Positions 43,911 to 56,595 of a DNA stretch of 64,000 bases are shown in pieces. The translations under genes were made by a program, and so were the position numbers. The DNA is from Monosiga brevicollis MX1 (Eukaryota; Opisthokonta; Choanoflagellata; Craspedida; Salpingoecidae). A model generated the notes under the pieces. It was not told the origin of the DNA. It was given only the letters and a program-made list of their open reading frames with translations, and ran no database searches. Location: the NCBI RefSeq assembly GCF_000002865.3, contig NW_001865047.1:339694-403693 (forward strand). Direction: 5' to 3'. The number at the start of each line of letters is the position of its first letter. The first letter of the stretch is position 1.

Positions 43911-46900
43911 TCAGAGCAAGGCCTCGTAGGAACGAAGTGCATTCGCGGCGGCGTCGCGCAGTGCCACGTCGTCACTCGTGCAAAGCAAGTGGAGCAATGG
44001 TTGATACAGCCGCTTGGCCTGCGGGCGATGCTGCGGTGTTATCATGGCTGGCAAGGATGACAAGAGCACCAACAGGTCGTGCTTAAGCCTTGAATCCCCC
44101 GGCTCCTGTCCGTACTGTTTCAGCGAAGCGAGACATCCATCCGTCAGATTGGCTACTGTACCGGTACTCTCGTGGCCTGCCTGATCAGTCTCTGCATCGG
44201 ATGAAACGCCCTCTGCTGGCACGGCGCTCCGCGAGTCGGCAGCAATCAACGCCTTCACTGCTGCCTCACTCAAAGGTCGCCTTGCATTCCCAATGTTTTT
44301 CGTTGCACGCGTCAAAATGTCCTTTGTGCGCGACAGGGCATGCGGTGGCACCACCACATCAGTGCCTGCAGCACTCGAGCCCCGCTTGGAATGCGAGCGC
44401 GTGTTGGGCAAAAGTGCATCCTGAATCAGTCTGCGGGGGTAAATCCAGCGTAAGTGCGTTGGATGAGCCCACGACAGTATCCACACAACAAGCGAACAGC
44501 GTGGCTGCTTACGTGACCATGTCCAAATCCAATGGTACAACCGTGGAATCAATCTGAGCAAATGTACCCGTAGCAAGCAACCTCTGGTGAGATGAGAATA
44601 AACCCACAAAACCCACAAAAAATCAAAAAAAAAATCCAAGACTTTGTCGTGCTGCCTCAAACTAGACATGCAAAGTCGCTTTCTGGTTGCGGTGGGGCAC
44701 CCACCGTGTCGGCCGAGCGTTCCGGGAAGAAAGACACTTCTATGCAATCCAGCAGGGCCGTCCACGTTTGATCTAGTATTCGACAATCACGTGCATGGTG
44801 AGGCGTGTCACGCATCAAGGAATGCAGCCATGCATGCAGAGGCTCACGCGACCGAGAGCGTGTTTGAAAGGACATCGTACCCAAATCCGTCTGGCCCAGG
44901 ATGGTGTTCCAGGTGGCCAGACCTCGCAGGCCATGATCGATTGTTGCAATAGCACAAGTGTGAGCCGCTTGCCAAAGCTTGCAATCCTCATCCGCAAAGA
45001 AGCGGTTGGCAAGGATAGGGGTCAGCGTGGTCAAGAGATCCAGCTGTAGCTGTGCAGTTACCACAAACTGCTCCTGGCCAAAGGTGGCCATATACTCGGC
45101 CACAGCCTTGCAGCAAGCTGCACTCAGCCCCAAGAAAATGGATTTGTTATTCACCTGAAAAGGTGGGGCGATGGCATACGTGATGTAGCGCCGCAGCTCT
45201 TGTACGGCCATGAGCTGGTGCTTGTGGTCCACGTGGGGATGGCTGCTTGAAGGCAGCAACTGCTGCACACCAGTCAAAGTGGCGGCTTGAAGGTCTGACA
45301 GACGTACAATGCTCATGACATCGGCATGATGGCAGTCCATGAGGTGGCGCAGGGCGTTGAGCAAGGCTGCAGCCTGCTCATCCGTGAGACTGGCTTGCAG
45401 GTGCAACATCAGCGGCTCCACACAGCCCGCCAAAGGGATGAGAGTTTTTTCACGATGGGGTGGCTGGCGACGACTGGCATCCAAAACAACTTTGACCCAG
45501 GTTTGAAACCCGCGACGCACGGGCCCCTCCATGGGTGAGGTTCCATGGCCCAAAGCGACGTGGCAGCCAAACATGACCAAGAGGGCATCGGCACTGGCCT
45601 TGGCAACCTCTTTCAGCAGATCGTTGATCCACACGGCCAACAGTTCCAGTGCTAGATCCCACAACTGGTTGAATGCTTCAATTTCCAGCAGCCGTTGAAC
45701 AAAGCCCACCATAAGCTGGCCGAGACCGGCCATTGTCAGACACTTGGTTTCCGCCCACTGCTTGGCTGCCGATCCATAGTCGGTACTGGTGTCCGCACCA
45801 ATGTCCCGTGCAGCAGCAGCCTGGATGTCCTGCAATAGGGGCTGCAGAATCTCAACAATCACCTCTTGAAAGGCGTCGAGCTCCAAGATAGCTGCGTGTG
45901 TGTTGATGGTCAGAAAAAAGGTCTGACAAGCACTGCGCCGCACATCAGCACGCGAGTCCAGGCAGAGGCGTGCAAGCTGCTGGAAGAGGATGACCCATAA
46001 TCGTGAAAGGGAGACGTGTGTGGGGAGACCATCCTCATCCACCGTGTTGAGCTGGGCCGTATTGATGGGCAGCGTATCAAGCCGCTCCTGCATGCTGACA
46101 CGATTTTGGTGCAAATAGTCCGCCACGTTCCAGAGGAGCTCAACGGCTGTCAAAGCAACGTTTACCGCCACAGGCTGCAGGCCAAAGAGCCCCAAGGAAT
46201 TGAGCAACATGGGGAAACAGCGCGAGGGGATCGTGGGTTGAAAATCAGTAATGATCATCTGAACGCATTCAAAGGCAATGCGCACGGTCGTGGCGTCGCT
46301 GTTGGCGTTGGTGGTGGCCATGACATCGTTGATAATGCCAATGACCACGGGCCATGCATGGGAGAGCGATTGCCCACACGAATCCAGAACCTGGGGCGAG
46401 ACAGGAGAAGGCGAAAACATTGTCAAGCGGAAATCACAACATGTCAGGCGAGAGGGTTTGGAAAACAACCACGTGTGCATGGCTTTGCTGGTTCAAGAAG
46501 TTTGAGCTCTGTTCATACCTTTTTGACGCATTCGAGCTGACGCCGTGCCACTTGAACGTTTTGGACTTTGCTGAGGTTGCGAAGCGGAGAAAGGATGGCC
46601 TGCTGAAGTCCCGGCGAAGCTTCCACGGGCGGGTCGCGCGGGATTACGAGGGCCTCGTGTACCAGCGTTGTCAGGGCTTCAACACCCTCAAGTTTGACTT
46701 TGGCGTCCTCACAGAAAGCCACCTGAAGCAAAAAGCAAAAACAAAACACGGAATAATGATGATCATGATAATAAAAAATGGCATGGCATGGCGTGATCAG
46801 CTTGCACACCAGTGTTGGTGCAGAGGCGAGGTCTTCTCCTGCCATACCTCAATCAAGTGCGCAGTCACGGTTGGCCAAAACTCCATAATGCGGTTGAGGT

Positions 46901-49900
46901 TGGCCAGGCCGAGCGACTGAAGTTGGCGAACAGGAAAGAGCTGTGCATCATTGCGTGACAAGGTCGGAACATTCTGGCTGCTCATCAGGAGGTCAATCGT
47001 GCGCTCACTCTACTCGATACCACAAACAAACGTGAGTACCTTGCATATCAATCTTGACATGTCCCACCGACTCGGCAGGGCCATACAAACCTGTTTGCAG
47101 AGGGCACTGATCAGAAAGTAGAGCGCTGATTTGGAGAGGTTATGGCTCATGGCAAACACTTGCGCCAACATAGCGGCTAAACCCGGTAGCTCGGAGGCCG
47201 CAGAGGCTGTCATTGTCATAAAGTTGCTGCCGCTCGTACTCCCCGAGGATGAGGTACGGCGATGATGCCGCCGAACACCGCTGTTACGCTCACCCTGGCT
47301 GTTCGAGAGGATGCGCGCACCAGGCGCGGAACTCAGCTGCGTGGTTTCAGGATGTGGCAAGTCCAAAACTGCGACCAGCTGCTGCATGGCACCAATCACT
47401 GCGGTCCATGAATCGTCCAGATAGGCCCCCAGGCAGAGTGCCGAGTTGAAGAGGACATACACAACCTGAAGGTGTTTTCGAGTAACATTCCAGCCGCCAC
47501 TGGGCAATTCGGCAGCAAAGGAGAACTGATCTGGTAGACAGTGACGACACAAGCTGTTGACGACCTGTTGGCGCAGCGTCACAAGCTTGAGTTGAGCTGT
47601 GACACGCAGCAACGACTGCAGTGAGCGCAAAAGACCGTCTGTGGCTGTTTCCACAGTGGCAAACGCTAACAAGACGTCAAGAAGACTAATGATATTGCGT
47701 CCTGCCATCTCGAGCAGCGGGGCTACATCCCGCCGCTCCCCTTCCGTCTCCGGGCTCTCCTCCTCGATCACAGTGTCGGTGTGGGGGTCAGCTTGGTCCA
47801 TTTGCACGAGGCTGGAGATGCACTTGACCGCGTCTTGGACAATGGCAAAAATGACCGAGAGCAGATAGCTGGGCGAGATTTGAGGACTGTCATTCTTGTC
47901 AAGAAGATTAATGACGACAACCTTGCCTTGATGTGCAGACAATAGAGCAAGCTTGTCGTCACCCGTGGCAATGGTCTTGGCACCAAGCTGGTACAAGCGC
48001 TCAAAGAGCTGTCCGGGAACAGCACTCTTGTGCATAACCATGGTCGTCAGCAACAACAGAAACTCGGGCTTCTTGAAAAGCTCAAGCAAAACCTCCAGCG
48101 CCATGCTTCGTTGCCACAGCAGTTTGTCGGCGTCCAAAAACTTGAGCAACATGGTCAAGAAAATTTCACATTCTGTACCGCTGTTTTGGAGGGCGGAGGT
48201 ACGGGCAAGGGAGCACCACAAGGGTCAGACAGGTGTCGAGGCAAGATGGAGCAAGGCTCAGGGTTGCAGTTAGGGCTGGATCGGGATCGAACGACAGATA
48301 CGCAAGCCCAGTGGACACATACATCAGGGAATGATAGTGCTGAATGAGCGCAAGGAGAACATGCATCAAGCGAACGGCCACGGGAAACAGGAGAACAGGC
48401 ATGCGGGCGCCTGCGCCTTGCTGAATGGAAGGCGAGAAGAGTTTGATGACGAGGGCGCAGACACGCTCCTTGAGCAAGTGGCCAAATTCAACATGACGAA
48501 GGATCACGTCGGGGTTGGCCAAAAGGGCTGTTTCTATCAGTTCCAGCCCCAAGGTGCGCGTCATTTCGGTGAGGCCCTGTAGCCAGTGTGGAGACTCGCC
48601 GTTGGTGAGGAGGCAGAGGTCTTGAAACAGAAGATATGCATCGCCAGCGGCGGGAGCATGGCGGCGAGGTGAGTCGACAGCTTCGCTCGCATTGCGATCC
48701 TCTGCTGCCACGCGCTCAAACACTGCGGCCACTAATTGGCGCAAGCTGGCTGCAGCAATGGCTGCTGTCATGACGTCCTTGACAAAGTGCAGCCGAAAAC
48801 ACAAGGCCACAGCCTATGTGTGATTGAGAACCCAATAGCCCGCGCATCAAGTCGCATGCCCAGCAATCAATAAAATAATATGCATGACGCGTGTGTAGCC
48901 GAAACGGGCATTTGCTTCAGGATCTTGAAAAGATCGCGGCCAGCAAGCGACAGACTTACCTGAGCCAGATCATCACCGCGAATATCAGGGCTGGTGGTGA
49001 CGAGGCTGAGAACGCACTGTAAAATCTTGATTTCTTCTTGACCAGTACTGGCCAGTTGCTGCAGTCGCTCCAGCACAACCAGTTTGGACTCCTACAGGGT
49101 TAACATCCATGTTTTAGAGTTGAGGGCATCGATGGGAAAAAACAAGAAAAGAAAAACTCACACGAAAAAAAAAAAAAAAAAAACAAGAAAAAAAAAACAA
49201 GGCCACTCATCAAGACATGGTACATGAAGGTCGGCTGCCCTCAACCATGGATGATGCATAGCGTCAGAATGCCTTTGTTCTTTGTGCCGCGCCCGGAGAA
49301 GGACAACGTACGTGGTCGATGGCGTCGGTATCGATCATTCGATGAATGCAGGCCATGGAGAGCTGCACAACGCGGGGGTTCTTGGTCTCTTCCAGGCCCA
49401 GCAAGAAAGACTGCATTAAATCCTTGGCACGCAACATTTCTGTTGACATGTGCCAGAGTCAATCAGACAGCAGATGCAGTCAGGTTTGATGCGCGAGCAA
49501 AAAAGGGGAACGGCGTCAAGCTACAAGACAATTAAATTAACCAGGGGCCTCGGTCAGGCTGACGCACCGGGTAAGATGCTGGTGGGTGGCAAGCTTCCGA
49601 CTGTTGAAAGTCGCACCAATGCCCTTTCGACAGCCTACGAGGCAAGCCAGTCCAAGACGTCGGTTCTTCATGAGATTGAGTGCACGAGCTCGATTGGGCT
49701 GAAGCGCTAGTTGGATCAAAAGAGTCAAGGCTCCAGCGAAAGCGTGGGGCGGTACGCACCAGCCGCAAGGGAGTGGCCTTTTTGCGTGCTTCAGTGGCCA
49801 TCAAATTTAGATCTGACTTGAGGGCTTCCACCAGCTGACGCCCGCGTTCGCCATCCAGCAGCAACACACTCGAGTTACTCGAGGTGCTCTCGGTGGGGGA

Positions 49901-49915
49901 GCCTGGAATAGACAT
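43911..49915 (-). CDS. MON2: MON2 homologue (Golgi/endosome trafficking, ARF-GEF-like scaffold)
   Basis: A large multi-exon gene read from the ATG at 49915. Blocks match MON2: LVEALKSDLNLMATEARKKA near the N-terminus, SFLLGLEETKNPRVVQLSMA, VVLERLQQLASTGQEEIKIL, ALCFRLHFVKDVMTAAIAAA then LRQLVAAVFERVAAEDRNAS, and ECEIFLTMLLKFLDADKLLW. A long exon at 46390-44705 (562 codons, in phase) carries IAFECVQMIITDFQPTIPSR and VRIAFECVQ. The C-terminus is RLYQPLLHLLCTSDDVALRD. The protein is an array of helical HEAT-like repeats related to BIG/GBF1 ARF-GEFs but without a Sec7 domain, as in MON2. MON2 works with DOP1 and ATP9A at endosome and trans-Golgi membranes. Other exon joins, especially near 49,300-49,760, are approximate. 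Confidence 0.88.
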
Positions 49916-50432
49916 TATGACGGTCCCGAGCCTCGCTTCCTGTATTGGTCCGCCAGTCAAGGGATGGCGACCACCTGTTGAAGGCCGCTGCTATACAAAC
50001 TGGCAGTGGCTTACCCAAGCTATGCGCATTCCTCGCCAGTCGCACCACCACCACCGCCACCAAGTCCACCTAGTGGGAGGTTCGCCGCGCTGCGAGACCC
50101 CTCCACGAGCCGAGTGACAACAGTGCACGAAAAAAAATCAAAAAAGAAAAAAAAACTTTGATCCAAATCCACAAAAAAAGAAAGAAAAAAAAAAAAAAAC
50201 TGTTCTTTTGGATGATGATGATAAAGAAGTGGAACCCAAAGCGACGGCGATCATGTTGCTGAGAGCTTCACACAGCATACTTGGCTCAATTTTTGAGGAC
50301 GTGGGCACGACAACGGAGGGCGGAAGCGGCAAGACGATACCCGAATCAGGCTTCAACTCACAACAAGACAAGAATATGATGAAAACACCACGGACAAAAG
50401 TATGGGCCAAGAAAACGGGAGGCGTGTGTCAA
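49916..50432. other. spacer with poly(A)-rich stretches
   Basis: This lies between the LRR gene 3' end and the MON2 start (both minus). It has A-rich runs at 50128-50155 and 50176-50200. A 90-residue minus-strand frame (50138-50410) is Phe/Ser-rich because of the A runs and is not supported as a gene. Confidence 0.45.
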
Positions 50433-53400
50433 CTACGCCTCGATAAACTCAGGTTCATCGCGCAAGACACGGCGGCGAGGCGTTGCCCGACGTTGGAGGT
50501 TAGCCTCGCGCTCGCGCAACAAGGGCGCTGTCTCGCCACTGCGGCGATTCTTTCTTCGCGCGTAGATGGCAGCACCCACGACCAACGCCAGCAACACCAC
50601 GCCGCCGGCAGAGCCAGCAGCAATCTCAATGATCTCCTGCTTGTTGGCTTTTGATCCGCCCTTGTGAGGATTGTCGGGCGAACAGAGTTCACCCGAGGTT
50701 GCGCTCAATTGCTTGCCGCTCACACTCGCAGGTAGGCTGCACACGGCAGCGCCTCCACACCCAGCATCAATCACACCCGCGTCCCGCAGTTTCTCAAATC
50801 CGCAACAGTTGATCTTGACGTTGCCCAGGCAGAGCTGCTGCAGGCTGGTCAGCGGTGCAAGCACGCTGACGTTCAGTGGGGCGGCCAACGCGTTGTCACT
50901 CAGATCCAAGTGAATGAGGGTTGACAGCCCGCCCAGGGCCTGAGCATCGACTTGGGTGATTTGGTTTCCGCTCAAATACAAGCGTTGGAGACCCGACACG
51001 GCTTTGAAGGCCGCTGCCTCGAGACGAGCCAGCTTGTTACCCGATAAGTCCAGGTCCTTAAGCTGAACATTCAAGCCCTGAAAGGCGTCGGCTGGGAGCG
51101 CCGTGACGTGCGCTCCGCTCATGTTGAGTGTCTGTAGGGTCGTCAAGCCCGCAAATCCGCTCGCTGGCAACGTCGCAAGGGGCGCGTTACTCAGATCCAG
51201 AGTCAGCAAGTGGTTCAGACCAGTAAAGCCCTGGCTGCCCAGTTGCGTCAGGCGAGAAACATTGAGCAGCAAGGCTGTTACGTTACTCAGGCCTGCAAAA
51301 GCCAGCGCTGGGATGCTTGTAATGTCTGCTGCAGACAAGTCCATGGCACTCAGGTGCGATAAACCATCAAAGCCATGTGGGGTAAGAGTCTTCAAGACCA
51401 TGCCTGCCGATGACAGTGAAACAATGGCCGTGCTCTTCGAAAAAGGACCCTGTGAAGCATTGTTGGTTGTCCACGCTTCGATCATCGTGTTTGACAAGTC
51501 CACCGCAGAGAGCGACGTCGGTCCCGCAAAGGCCAAGGGCCCCAGCGTCCGAACCGCGGACACTGACAGGTTAATTGTTTCCAGCGCTGGGAGCCCTGTC
51601 AAAACCTGCGCCTCCAGTTGTGCCAGCTGAGTTCCTGCCAGGTCGAGGCTTGTCACACCAGTCATGTTTGTAAAGCAACCCGGCACCAGGGTCTCCAGGC
51701 TTGGTGAAACGATCAGCGAATCGAGTTTGGCCAAATTCGACAACGCCCCACTCGCCAACTGCTGTACCTGGGTGGCACTCAAGTCAAGCGTTGCTAACTG
51801 AGGCAAATCGAGCAAAGCAGCGGATGCCAGCTGTCGCAGCGTGGTGGGCAGCTTCAGGGAAGTCAACTTTGGAAGATGCGCCACACTGGCATTACCAAGC
51901 GCCAGCAGCTGAGTGTCCGATAGATCCAGCGTTGTCAACGCAACCATTCCCTGGAAGGCGGCCTGACCAACCCATTGAAGCGCGTTGCCCGATAAGTCCA
52001 AGCTTGTGACATGACTCAGACCCTCAAAAGCTTGGTCAGGAAGATGAATCAGTCCACTGTGTGACAGGTTCAGCTGTGTAAGCGAAGCCAGCCCCACAAA
52101 GGGCGCGGGAGCAACGCTCACGAGCGCCTGCTGACTCAAATTCAAAGCCGTGAGTCGTGGCACAGCACTCCAAACCATGCTGTCGAGCGCCGTCAGCTGC
52201 TGCCCGCGAAGCTGGATGGACTGCAAGGCAGGCAGGTCGCGAAAGGCTCCAGTGGGAAGATGAGAGACGCTCGTCGGTCGCAGATCCACTGTCACAAGTT
52301 TCGGCAGTGCATGAAAAGCATCTGAATCAAGCACATTCAACGTGGACGGAAGCTGCAAGGAGGTTAGGGCTGGAAGCTGTGACACGGCGTCGCCCGGTAG
52401 CTGCGTCAGCTTGGCATCACTCAAATCCAACGTGGCAACGCCCAATGTGGTAAAAGAGCCATTGGTCAGGTTGGTCAGGGGAGTGTGTACCAGCTGCAGA
52501 CTGGTGACTTGTTTGGTGCCCACAAATGCGCCCGCCTCAATGGTGGTCAGCACGAGGTTATCGCTCAGATCGATGGTAACCACATGGGACAGGTTGGCAA
52601 ACGCAGAAGCGGGGATTCGAGTCAAAGCTTGGCCCGCAAGGTCTACTTTTGTCAAGGCTGGGCACTGAGCGATGGCGTTGGACCCCCAGCTTGTGAGTTG
52701 AGCTGGCGCCAGCTGCAACTGGGTAAAGTTGGTCAGTCCGGACAGCGCCTCCGTGGGCAAAGCCTTGACCTTGGTATGGCGCAAGTCAAGCGAGCGTAGG
52801 GCGGGCAGTTGGTAAAAGCTTCGCTTATTCAATGTGGTTAGTGTGGCCGGAAGCTGCACGGCGGCCAGTTCCGGTAGGTTCCACAAGGCTTCCGTGGGCA
52901 GGTCAGCGAGTTGCGTGGTGGAAAGATCAAGATTGGTGATACGCAAATAGCTAAACGCGTGAAGCGCAAGGCTCGTCAAGACGACGCCAGTCAGGTCAAG
53001 GGTTGTGAGTCGCGTCAAGCCCGCAAAAGCCTCAGATTGGACGGCTTCAAGCTTGGAATTGTGGCTGAGATTGAGTGCTTGCAAGTGGGTGGCGCCAATC
53101 AAAAAGTTGGTTTCCAAGGTCGTGAGTTGTTGATTGCTGAGGTCAAGGGAGAGAAGGCCCGGGCAGTCGCTTAGCGCGTTGGCTGCCACGGCAGTGAGTC
53201 GATTGGGTGGCAATGCTACCGTGGTCAGCCGCGGAAGGTCCACCAGACTGTACTCGGGGAGCGCACTCAGCTTGGTGTGGGAGAAATCAACGCTCGCGAG
53301 CATGGGCAAGTGAGCCAGCGCGTTGGACTGCAGCGTTGCGAGGGATGCCGGCAGAGTGACCTGGCCGAGGGCGCTCATGTTGGCGAAGACATTGGTAGGA

Positions 53401-55876
53401 AGGATTGTGAAGGCAGTTGCGGCCAAATCCAGCGCTTGCACGCGGCGCAGGCCAGCAAACGCCCCTTCCTCAAGCACGGCAATGGGGTTACCCTCAATAT
53501 GCAGCTGAGTGAGATTATTGAGGCCCACGAAAGCATTCTTCCCAATGTCCGAGATGTTGTTATATGAGAGGTCTAGTGCTTGGAGGCCAGAAGCACCAGC
53601 AAATGCCTCGGTCGGCAAGGCCGCTAGGCGCTGGTGGCTAATGGTTAGGGTCGTCAGGCTGGGGCAATCAACCAAAGCGTTGCTGGCCCATGTTTCCAGG
53701 CTGCCACCCGAGACGACCAGACTTTGGAGTCGGGGCAGGTTGGCAAAAGCGCTGCCTTCGACCGTCGTCAGTGCCGCCGTGTTATCAAGGTTGATGGCTT
53801 CGAGGGCAGGCAGGTCTTCAAAAGCAAAAGTGGGCACTTTTTGCAACTGTGTGTGGGACAGGTCGACCTGCATCAGGTGAGGTTTGCTTGCCAGCCATTT
53901 TGTGGTGATGGTAGTGAGCTGCGAGCTGTTCAGCCACAGTGTGGATAGCTGCGACAGAGGAGCAAGCACCATGGCCCCAATCTCTTGAACACCTGTGCCG
54001 TCCAAGCGCAGCACTTGAAGTGCGTTCAGGCCGCTGAAAACGCCCAGGGGCAGCTTGGTGATGGCCATGTTTGCCAGACTCAAGGACTGGAGAGCGCTGA
54101 GGCCGTCAAACGATGAGCTAGCGAGGGCGGTCAGCTTGTTGTTCCGAATATCAAGTTGCGTCACCTGACATTTGATTAAGGCAGCAAAGCAAACAAGCAA
54201 GTATAGCACATGAGCGAGTGTCGAGGGCGCGTTGGACGCCAACTCCTGTGGGGTGAGACCACAAAGAGCACGAGGGGAGGGAAAAAAAAAAGCAACGACG
54301 GTGTTGGCACAAGAGGGAGGGTCATCAACGCACAGCGGAGAGATTGGCAAAAGCGCCAGTGGCCAATGAGGTGATGAGGTTGTTGCGAAGGTTCAGGGAG
54401 GTGAGGCCAGTGAGGCCACTGAAGGCATGGGCTGTAATGGCGGTCAGTTTTTGCATTGAAAGATCCAAGGATCGAATGCGTGGGCAAGCAACAAAGGCCG
54501 GTTGGTTACTGGCACCGAGGGTGGCAAGCTGATTGCCGGTTAGGGTGAGGTTTTGAAGCGCCGGAAGGTTGACAAAGGTGTTGGCGGGCAGCACTGAAAG
54601 TCCCAAGTGGCTCAAGTTGAGGGCCTTGAGCGCGGGGAGGTTGGCAAAGGCTGAGGATTCAATCGTTGTGATAGGGTTGCCGAGGAGCTTCAGGGTGGTG
54701 AGGGCATCAAGACCTGCAAAGGCGTTGCCAGCCACAGTTGTGATGCGCATGTTGCTGAGATCCAACTCGGGCAAGGCCGAGAGGCCGGCAAAGGCCTGGC
54801 TGGGCAGGGTACGCAGCTTGATGCCCGAAAGATCAAGTGAGGTGACTCGGGATAGAGTCTCAAAGGTGCCGCCGATAAGGGTGGAGACGTTGCAATGGGA
54901 AAGATTGAGCGCGGTCAGCTGAGTCAGACCCCGAAAAGCACTGGCTGCCACCCCATTGAAAGGATTACCGGCAAAATTGAGCGCGCTCAAATTCTCAAGT
55001 GGATTAAAGGCGGTGCTCTGGATTGTATTGAGGCGGTTGTTGGACAGGTCCAGTTTTGTGAGAGAGGTTAGGCCCGAAAACATGCCAATATCAATCTCCT
55101 GAATGGCTTGGTTAGAGAGGTCGAGCTCTGGGAGGCGGTCGAGACCGACAAAGGCATTGACGGCCATGTTGGCAATCTTGGCGCGGGACTTGAGGGCCAA
55201 ACTCGTCAGGCGCGAGAGGCCAGCAAAGGCTTGAGCCGGAAGCGTCGTGAGGGAGCTGTCCTCGAGGTCCAGCGTCTGGAGGTTGAGGAGCTCAACGAAT
55301 GCGCTGCCCGCCAGGCTGGTGATGGGATTGTTTCGAAGGCGCAATGTTCGGAGAGCAGTGAGGGTGGCGAACGTGTGCGCGGTCAGAGCACCGATGCTGT
55401 TATTGGAGAGATCAAGGGTTGTCAGGGTGCTGAGTTCCGGGCTTGCCAAATCGTCTGCCTCAAGCTTCATCAGCGAGCCCGTGATGGTCTGGAGCACAAG
55501 AGGGTCAGGGTAGGATGAGATCATTCTGTAAGGCGCGTGCAAGGCATAGGTGAGAATGGCGTCAGAGCTGGCAGCTCACCAGCGACGAAATGGTGCGGTT
55601 TGTCATGGTAAAATTGCACGGCACGGCCGTGATGTCCTCGCAAACGACGGCAAAGTGCTGAGCGCCATCCTCAGCGCATGTGCAGAGCGTGCAGGCATCC
55701 CCCTCGCATGAAGCGACATTGGCCTTCGAATGGCACAGCAGGGCTAGCAGCACCGCGGCCTAGCATCGTCGTTTGAGCCACAGAACCCAGGTCCGAAGGA
55801 ATGAGTTGGCATTATCCATAAAGCCTGGCGACCCTTGAGCCACACTTACCGTCAGGAAGGATCGCAGCCGAGCCAT
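50433..55876 (-). CDS. giant leucine-rich-repeat single-pass membrane receptor
   Basis: Four exons close in phase: 55876-55850, 55759-55580, 55488-54334 and 54164-50433, giving 1,697 residues. The signal peptide is itself split by an intron (MARLRSFLT then AAVLLALLCHSKANVASC). A Cys-rich N-cap is followed by about 60 LRRs of 23-25 residues, the typical repeat being LxxLDLSxxxLxxLPxxAFxGL. The array closes with a Cys cap (LCLGNVKINCCGFEKLRDAG and ...CSLPAS). One transmembrane helix (GSAGGVVLLALVVGAAIYA) and a 41-residue basic tail (ARRKNRRSGETAPLLREREA) follow. There is no kinase or TIR domain. The repeat class resembles animal extracellular LRR proteins (Toll ectodomain, LRIG, chaoptin). Ligand is unknown; adhesion or prey/bacterial recognition is possible. 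Two of the exons are very long compared with neighbours. Confidence 0.9.
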
Positions 55877-56595
55877 GGCAAAGTGGCAAGATTGTGCCTC
55901 TCGCTGGTCGTACGAGACCCTTCCCAAGCTGCTTCCCCTCCACACACACCACAAGTCCTCCAGCAATGGGTAATGGCAACCGTAACAGCAGGCCGCCCTC
56001 AAGGCCACAACCGACACCCGAGTCAAGGAGGCCTAGTCCGCCGCCCAGAAAGAAAAAAAAAAGCATGCAGTGCACACAATGAGACACCCTCCAAGAACGT
56101 GTGTGTGTGTGTGTGTGTGTGTGCGGTTATGGTTGTTGTTTCATGTTAATCTGTCTGACTTTTGGAGCTCTTGTTGTTGGCCTTCTTGTTGCAGTGCGCA
56201 CGTGAAAGTGCCATAGAGGTCTGAACGTCTGCTTTACCTTGTTGTTCTTTAGGGGTTTTCGGGCGGAGCAAGATGGCAGGCTTACATGTGGTTCTTCTGC
56301 TTGGATTGGGTGTGACGGCGGCTCAGCTCGGATGCTAGGCTCAAGCTCTCTTGTTTTGAAGCTTTTCGAGAGGGTCATGTGGTCAATATCCAAGCTATGG
56401 TCTGGCATCACGGACGACATTACTTTTGACCCCAAAGCAAAACTCTCGAGTGCAGCTCGACCTTCGCGATGTAAATAATTAAATTGTCGGCTCATAGTAA
56501 TGAGAAGCATTCGCTTCGCCTGGCAAGATGTGCTTTTTAGAGTGTAACCAGCTGTGACAACACCCGCTTTCGCCAGCGCATTCCCAAAGTGTCGG
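55877..56595. other. LRR gene upstream region and spacer
   Basis: This region upstream of the LRR gene runs to the 3' end of the polytopic membrane protein gene. It holds a short TG tract (56100-56122). Short frames here lack recognisable content. Confidence 0.45.

Noticed and set aside
50138-50410. 90-residue minus-strand ORF with Phe-rich end
   Set aside because: The Phe/Ser run reflects poly(A) stretches and there is no similarity or splice support.
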